DNA of 64,000 bases from Ruegeria sp. PrR005 (GTDB lineage Bacteria; Pseudomonadota; Alphaproteobacteria; Rhodobacterales; Rhodobacteraceae): contig NZ_JAAGOX010000022.1 of assembly GCF_010500245.1 (NCBI RefSeq), forward strand, positions 310,001 through 374,000. The letters are read 5' to 3'. Shown here in pieces: positions 8,977-17,310 of this stretch. The notes beneath the pieces were generated by a model. It worked only from the letters and a program-made list of their open reading frames with translations, was not told the origin of the DNA and did no database searches. A program made the position numbers and the translations under genes. Position 1 is the first letter of the stretch, and the number at the start of each line of letters is the position of its first letter.

Positions 8977-9738
8977 TCACAAGGCGGCGCGGCGGTGCCG
9001 GCAGAACGTCAGGTCGCGGATCACCACCTGGTTCATTTCGGGTGCTTCAAAGATCAGGTCCAGCCAGATCTTTTCGATCCGCTTCTCATTGAGCCGCGAA
9101 TAGGCCAGATCGAATTCGACCATCACATCCTGCTCGTGCAGTGGCAATTCCCGAACGATCTGTTCGGTGTTGGGCCCGTGCCGGATGTTGAGGCGGGCGA
9201 AGATCTCCAGCGGTTTCTCCGTTTCGATGATCGTGTCCACCCGCAACAGGTGCGCGCGGGTCAATCCGTCCACCGCATCCTCGGGGAGGTCGATCACCAG
9301 CGAGAGGAAGGACCCGTCGAATTTGAAAACGTCCATCCGCAAGCCGTAGGGCGCCAGATCCGCCTCGCGCAAGTTGCGCAACTGCCGGAGTGTCAGTTCT
9401 GAGAACTCGCAGTCGTGAAACAGGGTCACCTCATTTCCGAGCATGGAACGTGTCGGGACCGAGGACAGGCCGGGCGTCGGCAGCGGCCCACGCCACAATT
9501 CGGGCCGCCAGGACCAATCGGTTCCATGCGGCTTGGGAAAGTAGGATGACCCGATCAATGGCAGGGCAAGGCGACCGTCGGCCACATTGATCAGACGGTC
9601 CAGATGAGTCCGAAGGTCACGGGCGCGATTACGCTGGCGGCGCAATTCGGACAGCGGCGCGGCAGGCGAATTGCGCGCCGCCGCGCGCCAGCGCCGCATC
9701 TCGCGCAAGTGAAACAATCTGTCCAGTAGCCTGCCCAT
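8977..9738 (-). CDS. Conserved hypothetical protein (possibly the Rhodobacterales DUF6478 type)
   Basis: 253 residues with a basic N-terminus (LREMRRWRAAARN, RRQRNRARDLRTHLDRL) followed by a region with alternating strands and several Trp/His (GTDWSWRPELWRGPLP). No transmembrane segment and no recognised active-site motif. From memory it resembles a family restricted to Rhodobacterales (DUF6478), an assignment I cannot verify here. First gene of a two-gene minus-strand unit, divergent from the ABC-like gene across a 271-bp AT-rich gap (GTTTAAC and GTTAAC repeats near 9776-9798) that should hold promoters for both. Confidence 0.75.
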   Translation of the reverse strand: MGRLLDRLFHLREMRRWRAAARNSPAAPLSELRRQRNRARDLRTHLDRLINVADGRLALPLIGSSYFPKPHGTDWSWRPELWRGPLPTPGLSSVPTRSMLGNEVTLFHDCEFSELTLRQLRNLREADLAPYGLRMDVFKFDGSFLSLVIDLPEDAVDGLTRAHLLRVDTIIETEKPLEIFARLNIRHGPNTEQIVRELPLHEQDVMVEFDLAYSRLNEKRIEKIWLDLIFEAPEMNQVVIRDLTFCRHRRAAL

Positions 9739-10009
9739 TTCCGCCCGTCAAAAGTGGTGACTTGGTATTTTCTCTGTTTAACGAAAGGATGTTAACTAAT
9801 TAAGCCCAAGAACCGAGTTTGGGCGCTTTTTTTCAACCGGGTGGAAACAATCGCGGGGCTGGCGGGATTGTCGGCAAAGGTGACGTCGATCCCGCACCGG
9901 TCGAAGCGCTTGAATTTGCAGCCTTCAATGCTTACCGTCCTTATTCCGGGAATAGCCGCGTTTCAGACGCTGGGCCGTGGGTTTGCAGTGCGGTGACGAA
10001 AGGTGGGAC

Positions 10010-13000
10010 ATGGAGCCCAGTCTGTTTTCCTTCATCTGGAAGTACTCGAGGAAACAGCAACTCACCCTGCTGGCCCTGACGCTGGTTTCCTTTCCCTTTC
10101 TCTATGCCTCGCTGGAATTGCCCAAGCGGATCATCAACGATGCCATTGGCGCCGAGTTGAACCGCGTCACCGTCTGGGGCGTGGAACTGACCCAGATCCA
10201 GTACCTGTTTGCCCTGTGCCTGGCGTTTTTGGCAATGGTGCTGATCAGCGGGCTGATGAAGATGAAACTCAACACCATGAAAGGGGTGTTGAGCGAACGG
10301 ATGCTCCGGCGGTTGCGATACATGCTGATCGGTCGGATGATGCGGTTCCCGCGCAGCTATTACCAGACCACCAGCCAGGGCGAGCTGGTTTCGATGATCA
10401 CGTCCGAGGCCGAGCCCATGGGCGGGTTGATGGGCGATGCCATCGCCCAACCCGTGTTCCAGGCGGGCCAGATGCTGACAATCGTCACGTTCCTGTTCAT
10501 GCAAAACGTCTGGTTCGGGCTTGCCTCAGTCGCGCTGATCCCGTTGCAGGCCTGGATCATTCCCAAGCTTCAGCGCCAGATCAACCTCTTGAACAAGGCC
10601 CGCATTCAGGAAGTCAGGCGGCTGAGTTCCGAGATCGGCGAAACCGCCGCCGGAATCTCGGATCTGCGCGCCAACGGCGGGTGGCGCTACCGGCTGGCGC
10701 AGGTGACAGATCGGCTCGGGCGGCTCTACGATATCCGGTTCAGGATCTATCAGAAGAAATTCTTCATGAAGTTCCTGAACAACCTGATTTCTCAGATGAC
10801 GCCGTTCCTGTTCTATTCGGTGGGCGGTTATCTGGCGATCCAGGGGCAGATCACCGTTGGGGCGCTTGTGGCGGCGCTGGCGGCCTACAAGGATCTCTCC
10901 AGCCCTTGGAAGGAACTTCTCGATTACTACAACCAGGTGCAGGACATGTCGTTGCGCTGGCAGGTGGTGACCGAACGGTTTGCGCCGCTCGACATGATAC
11001 CGGCTGAACTGTTCGAGGGCGAGCCTGAGACCATTCCGCGGCTGGATGGGCCGATCGAGCTGCGCGATGTCACCGTGCGGGATCAGGATGGCAACACGAT
11101 TCTGGAAGATATCAACCTGACCATTCCGCCCGCCGCGCGGGTTGCGATCCAGTCCGATCGTCCGGCGGAACGCGCAGCACTTGCGCAGTTGCTGACCCGA
11201 GAGATCCTGCCCTCGCGGGGGCAGGTGCTGTTGTCTGGACACCCGATCAACGAATTGCATCAGTCCGTGATCGCGGCGAGGATCGGGCATGCGCATTCCC
11301 GACCCTACCTGTTCGACGGAACGCTGGGTGACAATCTGATGATGCCGCTGCGCGTCCGCCCGCAGCAGGGTGACGCATCGGAGATGCGGCCGACGAGCCG
11401 GCAGATCGAAGCAATTCAGGCCGGGAACAGCAGCGACGGGTTGGATGGGGATTGGATCGATCCCTCTCTGGCCGGGTTGGAGGATGTCGATCAGATCAGG
11501 GACTGGTGGTTTCAGCTGGTCGAGGCGATGGGCACCGACGAGTTCATGTTTCGCCGCACCTTGCGGTCGATGATCGACGTTCGCGCCCATGCCGCACTTG
11601 CCGACGAGATCGTGGCGCTTCGCGATACGGTCGCGCACCGGTTGGCCGAGCGCGGCCTGGCCGATCTGGTCTACCGATTTGATCCGGAGCGTTTCAATCC
11701 TGCGGTGCCGCTGGGCGGCAACCTTTTGTATGCTGCTCCCGCCCGCAAGATTTCCCAGGATCAACTGGTCTCGGATGGCCGTTTCATCCCGATGCTGTAC
11801 GAGGAGGGGCTGGCTGACGAGGCGATGTCGATGGCGCTGGGTGTTGTCGCGACATTGCGGCAAACCTTTGGCCGGGACGGAACCCAGCACCCGCTGTTCC
11901 GCAAACTCGGGCTGGAAGACGAAACCTATCTGCACCTGCTCGACATCGCGGACAGGCACGCGGCCCGTGGGGCAGAGGCGCTGAGTACGGATGACCGGGC
12001 GCTGTTGATGACAGTTCCCTTCCTGCTTACCGCCGAGCAGATTGGCCCCGCGTTCCCAGAGGAATACAAGGAAAAGATCCTTGCCATACGCCGCACCCGT
12101 GCGGACCGGCTGCGCGGACTGGTTGGCAGCGATTTTGTTGCGGTTGACCCGTCCACCTATATTCCACGCCTGACAGTTCTGGAAAACGCGCTTTTCGGGC
12201 GCGTTTCGATCATGGCGGGCGCGCGTGCCGAAGAGATCGAAGACGCCGTGGCCGAGATCATGAACGAAGCGGGGTTGAGGCGGAAACTGGCGGCCATCAT
12301 CTATGACCTGCCTGCGGGTCTGGGCGGCGCGAACCTTCCGACGGTGTTTCAGGAACGCGCGGCCTTTTCCCGGGCCGCGATCAAGCGGCCCGACATTCTG
12401 ATTCTGGACAAGGTGTTGGCCAGCCACGATTCGGAAAGCCGTTTGCGCACGCGCCAGAAGCTGCGCGACCTGCTGCCGAACGCGATCATCCTTTTTATGG
12501 AAGACCGTTTTGCCCATCCCGAAGCCTATGATCTTTTCGTCGACATCCGGCATGGCCGGATAGATGGCATTTCCGATGCGCATGTGGATCTGGGTGAAAC
12601 GGCGGGGGTCGATCTGGATCGCAAGCTCAAGATCATCTCCGCAACCCCGCTGTTTGCGCGGCTCGACACCCGTAACCAGCGGCTGCTGGCGTTTTCGGCG
12701 CAATGGTACGATGTCCCGGCCGGACAGGTGATCTTTTCGCACGGGCAGACGGCGGATGCGGCCTATCTCTGCCTCGAAGGCCGTGCCGCGCTGCGCTGGC
12801 CGGACGATGCCCCGGGCGAACGACCGATTACCCTGGTCGGGCCGGGTCGGTTGATCGGAGATCTGTCGATCATCACGCGTCAACCCAGGCCGATGGACCT
12901 GATTGCCGAAACCGACAGCAAGTTCCTTCGGATCGGCGCGGAAGAGTTCAGGGCGGTGATCGAGCATGATGCCACCGTATCGCTACAGCTTCTTCAGACC

Positions 13001-13126
13001 GTTTCCGGGCACCTGGTCGAAGCGGGTGACATTCTGCGTGCCGCGCGCCTCAATATTACCGATTTTACCGACCCGGATATGAAAACGCGACTCCCCGATG
13101 TTCGAGGAGTTTCCCCCGATGTCTAA
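10010..13126 (+). CDS. ABC-exporter-like membrane protein with degenerate nucleotide-binding domain and C-terminal cyclic-nucleotide-binding-like domain
   Basis: 1,038 residues; the ATG at 10010 follows AAAGGTGGG. Residues ~1-320 form a six-helix ABC exporter transmembrane domain. Residues ~345-460 start an NBD, but the Walker A position (381-388) reads QSDRPAER with no GxxGxGKS/T. A ~250-residue insertion (about 460-710) follows. The second half of the NBD resumes at about 710; the Walker B strand ILILD ends at D800, with Lys801 where the catalytic Glu should be, and no LSGGQ is visible. Residues ~872-1005 match a CAP-ED/cNMP-binding fold (VPAGQVIFSHGQTADAAYLCLEGRAAL, GRLIGDLSII). ATP hydrolysis therefore looks unlikely. 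Its stop overlaps the CPBP protease start. Confidence 0.9.
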   Translation: MEPSLFSFIWKYSRKQQLTLLALTLVSFPFLYASLELPKRIINDAIGAELNRVTVWGVELTQIQYLFALCLAFLAMVLISGLMKMKLNTMKGVLSERMLRRLRYMLIGRMMRFPRSYYQTTSQGELVSMITSEAEPMGGLMGDAIAQPVFQAGQMLTIVTFLFMQNVWFGLASVALIPLQAWIIPKLQRQINLLNKARIQEVRRLSSEIGETAAGISDLRANGGWRYRLAQVTDRLGRLYDIRFRIYQKKFFMKFLNNLISQMTPFLFYSVGGYLAIQGQITVGALVAALAAYKDLSSPWKELLDYYNQVQDMSLRWQVVTERFAPLDMIPAELFEGEPETIPRLDGPIELRDVTVRDQDGNTILEDINLTIPPAARVAIQSDRPAERAALAQLLTREILPSRGQVLLSGHPINELHQSVIAARIGHAHSRPYLFDGTLGDNLMMPLRVRPQQGDASEMRPTSRQIEAIQAGNSSDGLDGDWIDPSLAGLEDVDQIRDWWFQLVEAMGTDEFMFRRTLRSMIDVRAHAALADEIVALRDTVAHRLAERGLADLVYRFDPERFNPAVPLGGNLLYAAPARKISQDQLVSDGRFIPMLYEEGLADEAMSMALGVVATLRQTFGRDGTQHPLFRKLGLEDETYLHLLDIADRHAARGAEALSTDDRALLMTVPFLLTAEQIGPAFPEEYKEKILAIRRTRADRLRGLVGSDFVAVDPSTYIPRLTVLENALFGRVSIMAGARAEEIEDAVAEIMNEAGLRRKLAAIIYDLPAGLGGANLPTVFQERAAFSRAAIKRPDILILDKVLASHDSESRLRTRQKLRDLLPNAIILFMEDRFAHPEAYDLFVDIRHGRIDGISDAHVDLGETAGVDLDRKLKIISATPLFARLDTRNQRLLAFSAQWYDVPAGQVIFSHGQTADAAYLCLEGRAALRWPDDAPGERPITLVGPGRLIGDLSIITRQPRPMDLIAETDSKFLRIGAEEFRAVIEHDATVSLQLLQTVSGHLVEAGDILRAARLNITDFTDPDMKTRLPDVRGVSPDV

Positions 13127-14009
13127 GCCAGACGCCTATGCCGCGCATGAGGCATTGGTTGCGCCAGGCAGGTCGAAGCCCGAGATATGGCGGCTGTTTC
13201 TGGGGCTGGCGCTGATCTCGGTGTTTGTATTGGCCTGCAATACGGCGGTCCTGGCTGCGGTTTCCAGGTTTGCCTCGCCAGAATGGACGGAAAGCTTTCT
13301 GGCGGGAACGACGCCCTCAGGACTTCTCCTGCTGTTGAGCAGTTTTCTGTTTGTTACCCTGGGCGTTGCCCTGGCCGCACGGTTTGTCAACAAGCGGAGG
13401 TTTTGGGGAATCCTGGGCCAACCGCACCTTGCGGCTTCGCAGTTCTGGCGGGTGTTCCGGACACTGGTTGGCCTTGGTGTGGTTCTGCTTATCTTGCCGC
13501 CCTACGACATGGGCGAACCACTGGAGGACAATCTGTCGCTTGGGCTCTGGCTGCCGCTGCTTCCATTGTCGCTTGTCGCCATCGGCCTCCAGACCAGCGC
13601 CGAGGAAATCCTGTTCCGGGGCTATGTTCAGCAGGCCATTGCCGCGCGGTTCCGGAGCCGGATTGTCTGGATGGTGCTGCCATCCTTGTTGTTTGCCCTG
13701 GGTCATTACCTGCCTGCTGAGGCGGGTGAAAACGCGCTGCTGATTGCGCTTTGGTCGTTTGTATTCGGAATGTTCACTGCCGATATCACGGCCCGGTCGG
13801 GTACGCTTGGCCCGGCCATTGCCATGCATCTGTTCAACAACATGGTGGCGCTGCTGATCGTCGCCTTGCCGGGCAGCCTCAGCGGATTGTCGCTCTACCT
13901 GTTGCCCTATGACATGGCCGATACCGAAAGCCTGCGTGCCTGGCTGGCGGTCGACTTTGCGGTGATGTTCGTGGCCTGGCTTGCTGCGCGGGTTGCATTG
14001 CGTCGCTGA
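13119..14009 (+). CDS. CPBP family intramembrane glutamic endopeptidase (CAAX/bacteriocin-processing type)
   Basis: 296 residues from ATG 13119, which overlaps the previous stop by 8 bp; a GAGGAG site lies 15 bp upstream. About eight hydrophobic segments. Family motifs are present in order: EEILFRGYVQQ (motif 1, EExxxR), FALGH (motif 2) and MHLFNNMV (motif 3, His/Asn), which form the metal-free glutamate-dependent active site inside the membrane. Family roles range from prenyl-protein processing to peptide maturation or immunity. Fixed pairing with the degenerate ABC-like gene suggests they form one membrane complex, with the ABC-like protein handling or presenting a substrate. Confidence 0.93.
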   Translation: MSKPDAYAAHEALVAPGRSKPEIWRLFLGLALISVFVLACNTAVLAAVSRFASPEWTESFLAGTTPSGLLLLLSSFLFVTLGVALAARFVNKRRFWGILGQPHLAASQFWRVFRTLVGLGVVLLILPPYDMGEPLEDNLSLGLWLPLLPLSLVAIGLQTSAEEILFRGYVQQAIAARFRSRIVWMVLPSLLFALGHYLPAEAGENALLIALWSFVFGMFTADITARSGTLGPAIAMHLFNNMVALLIVALPGSLSGLSLYLLPYDMADTESLRAWLAVDFAVMFVAWLAARVALRR

Positions 14010-14067
14010 TTGCATTTCCGGGCACATCACCTTATCTGACCCGAGTGCAGCTTCACAGGGTTTCCAA

Positions 14068-15027
14068 ATGAACTGGATCACGAACTACGTCCGGCCGCGG
14101 ATCAATTCGATCTTCTCTCGTCGCGAGGTGCCCGAGAACCTCTGGCAGAAATGCGATGAATGCGGGACGATGCTGTTCCACCGCGAACTGGCGGAGAACC
14201 TGAACGTCTGCACGCAATGTGGTCACCACATGAACATTTCGCCGCGCGCCCGTTTCACGGGGCTGTTCGATGGCGGCGTGTTTGTCGAGGTGGACGTGCC
14301 GGAGCCAGTGGCCGATCCGCTGCATTTCCGGGATCAGAAGAAGTATCCTGATCGGATGAAGGCGGCCCAAAAGGGGTCCGGCGAGAAAGAGGCCATGCTG
14401 GTCGCCACCGGCGAGATCGGCCGCACGCCGATCGTGGCGGCTGCACAGGACTTTTCCTTTATGGGCGGGTCGATGGGCATGTATGTGGGCAATGCCATCA
14501 TCGCGGCGGCGCAAGAGGCGGTGAAGCTCAAGCGCCCGCTGATCCTGTTCTCGGCTGCTGGCGGCGCCCGCATGCAGGAGGGCATCCTGAGCCTGATGCA
14601 GATGCCGCGTTCCACGGTGGCTGTTCAGATGCTGAAAGAGGCGGGCCTGCCCTATATCGTCGTGTTGACCCATCCCACGACCGGTGGCGTGACGGCTTCC
14701 TATGCCATGTTGGGTGATGTGCATATCGCCGAACCCAATGCGCTGATCTGCTTTGCCGGGCCGCGCGTGATCGAACAAACCATCCGGGAAACTCTGCCCG
14801 AAGGGTTTCAGCGCGCCGAATACCTGCTGGATCACGGCATGCTGGACCGGGTCGTCAAGCGCACGGATTTGCGGGACGAGTTGATCACCATCACCCGGAT
14901 GCTGATGAAACTGCCGCCCGTCGTGCGCGGGGAATTGCCGGCACCGGCGGTCAAGGCCGATGAACCAGCGGCCGAAAAAACCGCCGCGCCCAAACCCACC
15001 GAGTCCAAGGCTGCTGCCAAATCATGA
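14068..15027 (+). CDS. accD: Acetyl-CoA carboxylase carboxyltransferase subunit beta
   Basis: 319 residues starting MNWITNYVRPRI at 14068; the in-frame extension upstream is not family-like. The N-terminal zinc ribbon Cys29-x2-Cys32 ... Cys48-x2-Cys51 is intact, followed by the carboxyltransferase crotonase fold (GGSMGMYVGNA, SAAGGARMQEG, TTGGVTASYA). With AccA it transfers the carboxyl group from carboxybiotin to acetyl-CoA, giving malonyl-CoA for fatty acid synthesis. The C-terminal ~30 residues form an Ala/Lys/Pro tail typical of Rhodobacterales. The stop overlaps the folC start by 4 bp. Confidence 0.97.
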   Translation: MNWITNYVRPRINSIFSRREVPENLWQKCDECGTMLFHRELAENLNVCTQCGHHMNISPRARFTGLFDGGVFVEVDVPEPVADPLHFRDQKKYPDRMKAAQKGSGEKEAMLVATGEIGRTPIVAAAQDFSFMGGSMGMYVGNAIIAAAQEAVKLKRPLILFSAAGGARMQEGILSLMQMPRSTVAVQMLKEAGLPYIVVLTHPTTGGVTASYAMLGDVHIAEPNALICFAGPRVIEQTIRETLPEGFQRAEYLLDHGMLDRVVKRTDLRDELITITRMLMKLPPVVRGELPAPAVKADEPAAEKTAAPKPTESKAAAKS

Positions 15028-16298
15028 CCACACCCGGTTCCGATGTCATCCTTGAACGGATGATGGCGCTCCACCCCAAGATCATCGACCTGACGCTGGA
15101 CCGGGTGTGGCGCCTGCTGGCCGCGCTGGATAATCCGCAGGACCGCCTGCCGCCGGTGATCCATATCGCGGGCACCAACGGCAAGGGATCGACCCAGGCG
15201 ATGATCCGCGCCGGGATCGAAGGCGCGGGCAAGTCGGCCCATGCCTATACCTCGCCGCACCTGGCGCGGTTCCATGAACGTATCCGGGTGGCGGGAGAGC
15301 TGATCTCGGAACCCGATCTGGTGGCGGTTCTGGACGAATGTTATGCCGCAAATGACGGCGAGACGATCACGTATTTCGAGATCACCACCTGCGCGGCGCT
15401 TCTGGCCTTTGCCCGGACGCCTGCGGATTACACCCTGCTCGAAGTGGGCTTGGGCGGCAGGCTGGATGCGACCAATGTGATTGCGCGGCCCGCCTTGTCG
15501 ATCATCACCCCAATCTCGATGGATCACGAGCAATACCTAGGCGACACGCTGGCCAAGATCGCGGGCGAAAAGGCCGGGATCATCAAGCGCGGCGTTCCGG
15601 TGGTGGTTGGTCCCCAGCCCGACGAGGTGATGGAGGTGATCGAAGCCACCGCTGCCCGTCTTGGCGCGCCTCTGATCGCCTATGGCCAACACTGGCATGT
15701 GCGGGAAGAACACGGGCGGCTGGTGTTCGAGGATGAAACCGGCTTGTGCGACCTGCCGCTGCCCAACTTGCTTGGGGGGCACCAGATCCAGAACGCAGGC
15801 GCGGCGCTGGCGGCATTGCGACACCTGAACATGGGTGAGGCTGCGTATGAGGCGGCCGTGACCAACGCCTATTGGCCCGCCCGGATGCAGAGGCTGAAGA
15901 CAGGTCCCCTGACACAAATGGCGCCCCAGGTCGAGTTGTGGCTTGACGGGGGCCACAACCCGGCAGCGGGCGAGGCGCTGGCAGATTTGCTGGCACGTCT
16001 TCCGGCGCGGCCGACACACCTGATCTGCGGCATGCTCAACACCAAGGATGTCTCAGGCTATCTGCGTCCACTTGCAGGTCAGGCAGATAGCCTTACAGCC
16101 GTTTCCATTCCGGGCGAGGCGAACACCCTGTCCGCCGAGCAGACAGCCGCGGCGGCAACAGCCGTCGGTCTAACTGCCTCGACCGCGCCGGATGTCACCG
16201 CCGCGCTGGCCGGTATCGTGTCCAAGGATCCGTCCGCGCGCGTGCTGATCTGCGGCTCGCTTTATTTGGCGGGCAATATCCTGCGCGAGAACGGCTGA
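15024..16298 (+). CDS. folC: Bifunctional folylpolyglutamate synthase / dihydrofolate synthase
   Basis: 424 residues, normal length. The P-loop GTNGKGS lies at residues 50-56, preceded by VIHIA and followed by the FPGS motif SAHAYTSPHLARFHERIRV. Mur-ligase motifs continue (LLEVGLGGRLDATNV, TPISMDHEQYLGDTLAKIAGEKAGI, LWLDGGHNPAA). Cytoplasmic; adds glutamate to dihydropteroate and folates. The ATGA overlap with accD indicates translational coupling, the standard accD-folC order in proteobacteria. Confidence 0.97.
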   Translation: MTTPGSDVILERMMALHPKIIDLTLDRVWRLLAALDNPQDRLPPVIHIAGTNGKGSTQAMIRAGIEGAGKSAHAYTSPHLARFHERIRVAGELISEPDLVAVLDECYAANDGETITYFEITTCAALLAFARTPADYTLLEVGLGGRLDATNVIARPALSIITPISMDHEQYLGDTLAKIAGEKAGIIKRGVPVVVGPQPDEVMEVIEATAARLGAPLIAYGQHWHVREEHGRLVFEDETGLCDLPLPNLLGGHQIQNAGAALAALRHLNMGEAAYEAAVTNAYWPARMQRLKTGPLTQMAPQVELWLDGGHNPAAGEALADLLARLPARPTHLICGMLNTKDVSGYLRPLAGQADSLTAVSIPGEANTLSAEQTAAAATAVGLTASTAPDVTAALAGIVSKDPSARVLICGSLYLAGNILRENG

Positions 16299-16351
16299 TC
16301 TGACGCCTGGATATTGGGCGATACACCCGAAAGGCCGAAGTCATGACGCAA

Positions 16352-16377
16352 GAAAGGCGCCCCGCAAGGCGCCTTTC
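16352..16377. terminator. Bidirectional hairpin between folC and a small gene
   Basis: GAAAGGCGCC, 6-nt loop, GGCGCCTTTC: perfect 10-bp stem between the folC stop (+) and the 63-residue gene (-). On the minus strand the stem runs into TTTCTTGCG. Placed to end both transcripts. Confidence 0.75.
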
Positions 16378-16402
16378 CTGAATTCTTGGCCAGGGTGGGG
16401 TG

Positions 16403-16594
16403 TCAGGCCGCGATCCGCTCGTCGTCCATCCGGGCACGCACCGAGAAGAACACCGGTTTCGCCTTTTCCCGCGCCCGATGGGCGAAAAAGTTCAGCACCT
16501 CACCTTCGGCCTCGGCGCCTTGCTTGGTGCGGCGCAGATACTCCAGCGCGGCGATGCGGTTCTGGCGGGCTTTCTGTGCGAGAGAGATGTTCAT
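16403..16594 (-). CDS. Small basic protein, function unknown (63 aa)
   Basis: Start MNISLAQKARQNRIAALEYL; a good CAGGAG site lies 7 nt before the ATG. Rich in Arg/Ala/Glu with two predicted helices and no membrane segment; no known domain. It sits 45 bp downstream of a second small gene on the same strand and upstream of a clear hairpin, so the pair looks like a genuine two-gene transcript. No homology-based function can be offered. Confidence 0.6.
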   Translation of the reverse strand: MNISLAQKARQNRIAALEYLRRTKQGAEAEGEVLNFFAHRAREKAKPVFFSVRARMDDERIAA

Positions 16595-16639
16595 CTGGGT
16601 GCTCCTGGTGTTCTGAATGGCTGAATTCTATGGTTGGGC

Positions 16640-16819
16640 TCAGGCGGCGTCGCCGGATGTGCCCCAAGGGTTGGTGACGAAGAAAACGCCGGTCGCGGTG
16701 CGCAGCGGATGGGCCTGTGCGCGCCATTCGGCCATCGACAGGACATTGTCCGACCGGCCGTGGCTTTCGCCGACCAGGTTTTGCGCTTCGGGGCGACGGA
16801 AGGTGATGATGGTTGCCAT
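16640..16819 (-). CDS. Small protein, function unknown (59 aa)
   Basis: Reads MATIITFRRPEAQNLVGESH at the start and ends NPWGTSGDAA. Found by direct translation of the minus strand: an AGAGG site stands about 8 nt upstream of the ATG, the codon pattern is GC3-rich like real genes here, and the 63-residue gene follows closely. The strand-like opening and the FFVTNPWG motif near the end suggest a small folded domain. Could be an artefact; no family recognised. Confidence 0.55.
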   Translation of the reverse strand: MATIITFRRPEAQNLVGESHGRSDNVLSMAEWRAQAHPLRTATGVFFVTNPWGTSGDAA

Positions 16820-17250
16820 TTTCGTTTTCCTCTTTGGTCAGAGGCGATACCGCCTTGCGTTTCGATTTTTTAGGGGCCCAGGCTTGGGAAACTTCGTCTC
16901 GTCGCCTTGAACCGGACTTGTTACTCTTGTCGTGCCTTCGGCTGCGGCGCGTCGGCGGATACAACTTTACCGGTACCTCTTTTGAGGTCTGTTCCGGCTG
17001 CCGCTGCCGTTTGGGCCGAAGGGTTAATTTCCTGATGCTCTAATGTTTGGCTGAGATTCGGTCGGGAATCGCGCAATTTTGTGGCGAAAAAGTGGAAAAT
17101 CACAATTAAAACAAAAGTTTGTCCACGTCTTGGCCCAAGTTTGTCTTGTTCCGGACAGATTTTCGCTCGCTGGGAAACACACGGTTTCTGGAAGGGATTT
17201 AGTGATTCTCTCCCGGATTCGCACAATCAATGATTGCACCACCTCTCAGA
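16820..17250. other. Intergenic region with no clear gene
   Basis: About 430 bp of mixed composition, AT-rich from 17060 to 17130 (runs of A on the plus strand). Short open frames on both strands lack ribosome sites and normal codon bias. Presumably contains the minus-strand promoter of the two small genes; no confident promoter or RNA gene seen. Confidence 0.5.
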
Positions 17251-17288
17251 CAAAAGAAAACCGCCCCCATCCATCTGGACGGGGGCGG
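17251..17288 (-). terminator. Rho-independent terminator of asd
   Basis: On the minus strand CCGCCCCC, a 12-nt loop containing a small inner TCC/GGA pair, GGGGGCGG, then TTTTCTTTTG. Begins 22 bp after the asd stop codon. Stem of 8 GC pairs plus a U-tract: a textbook terminator. Confidence 0.9.
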
Positions 17289-17310
17289 CGCATATCGTGT
17301 CACGGCGGTG

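Noticed and set aside
10526-12967. 813-codon open frame antisense to the ABC-like gene
   Set aside because: Antisense shadow caused by GC-biased codons; low-complexity Arg/Gln/His composition, no ribosome site, no family similarity.
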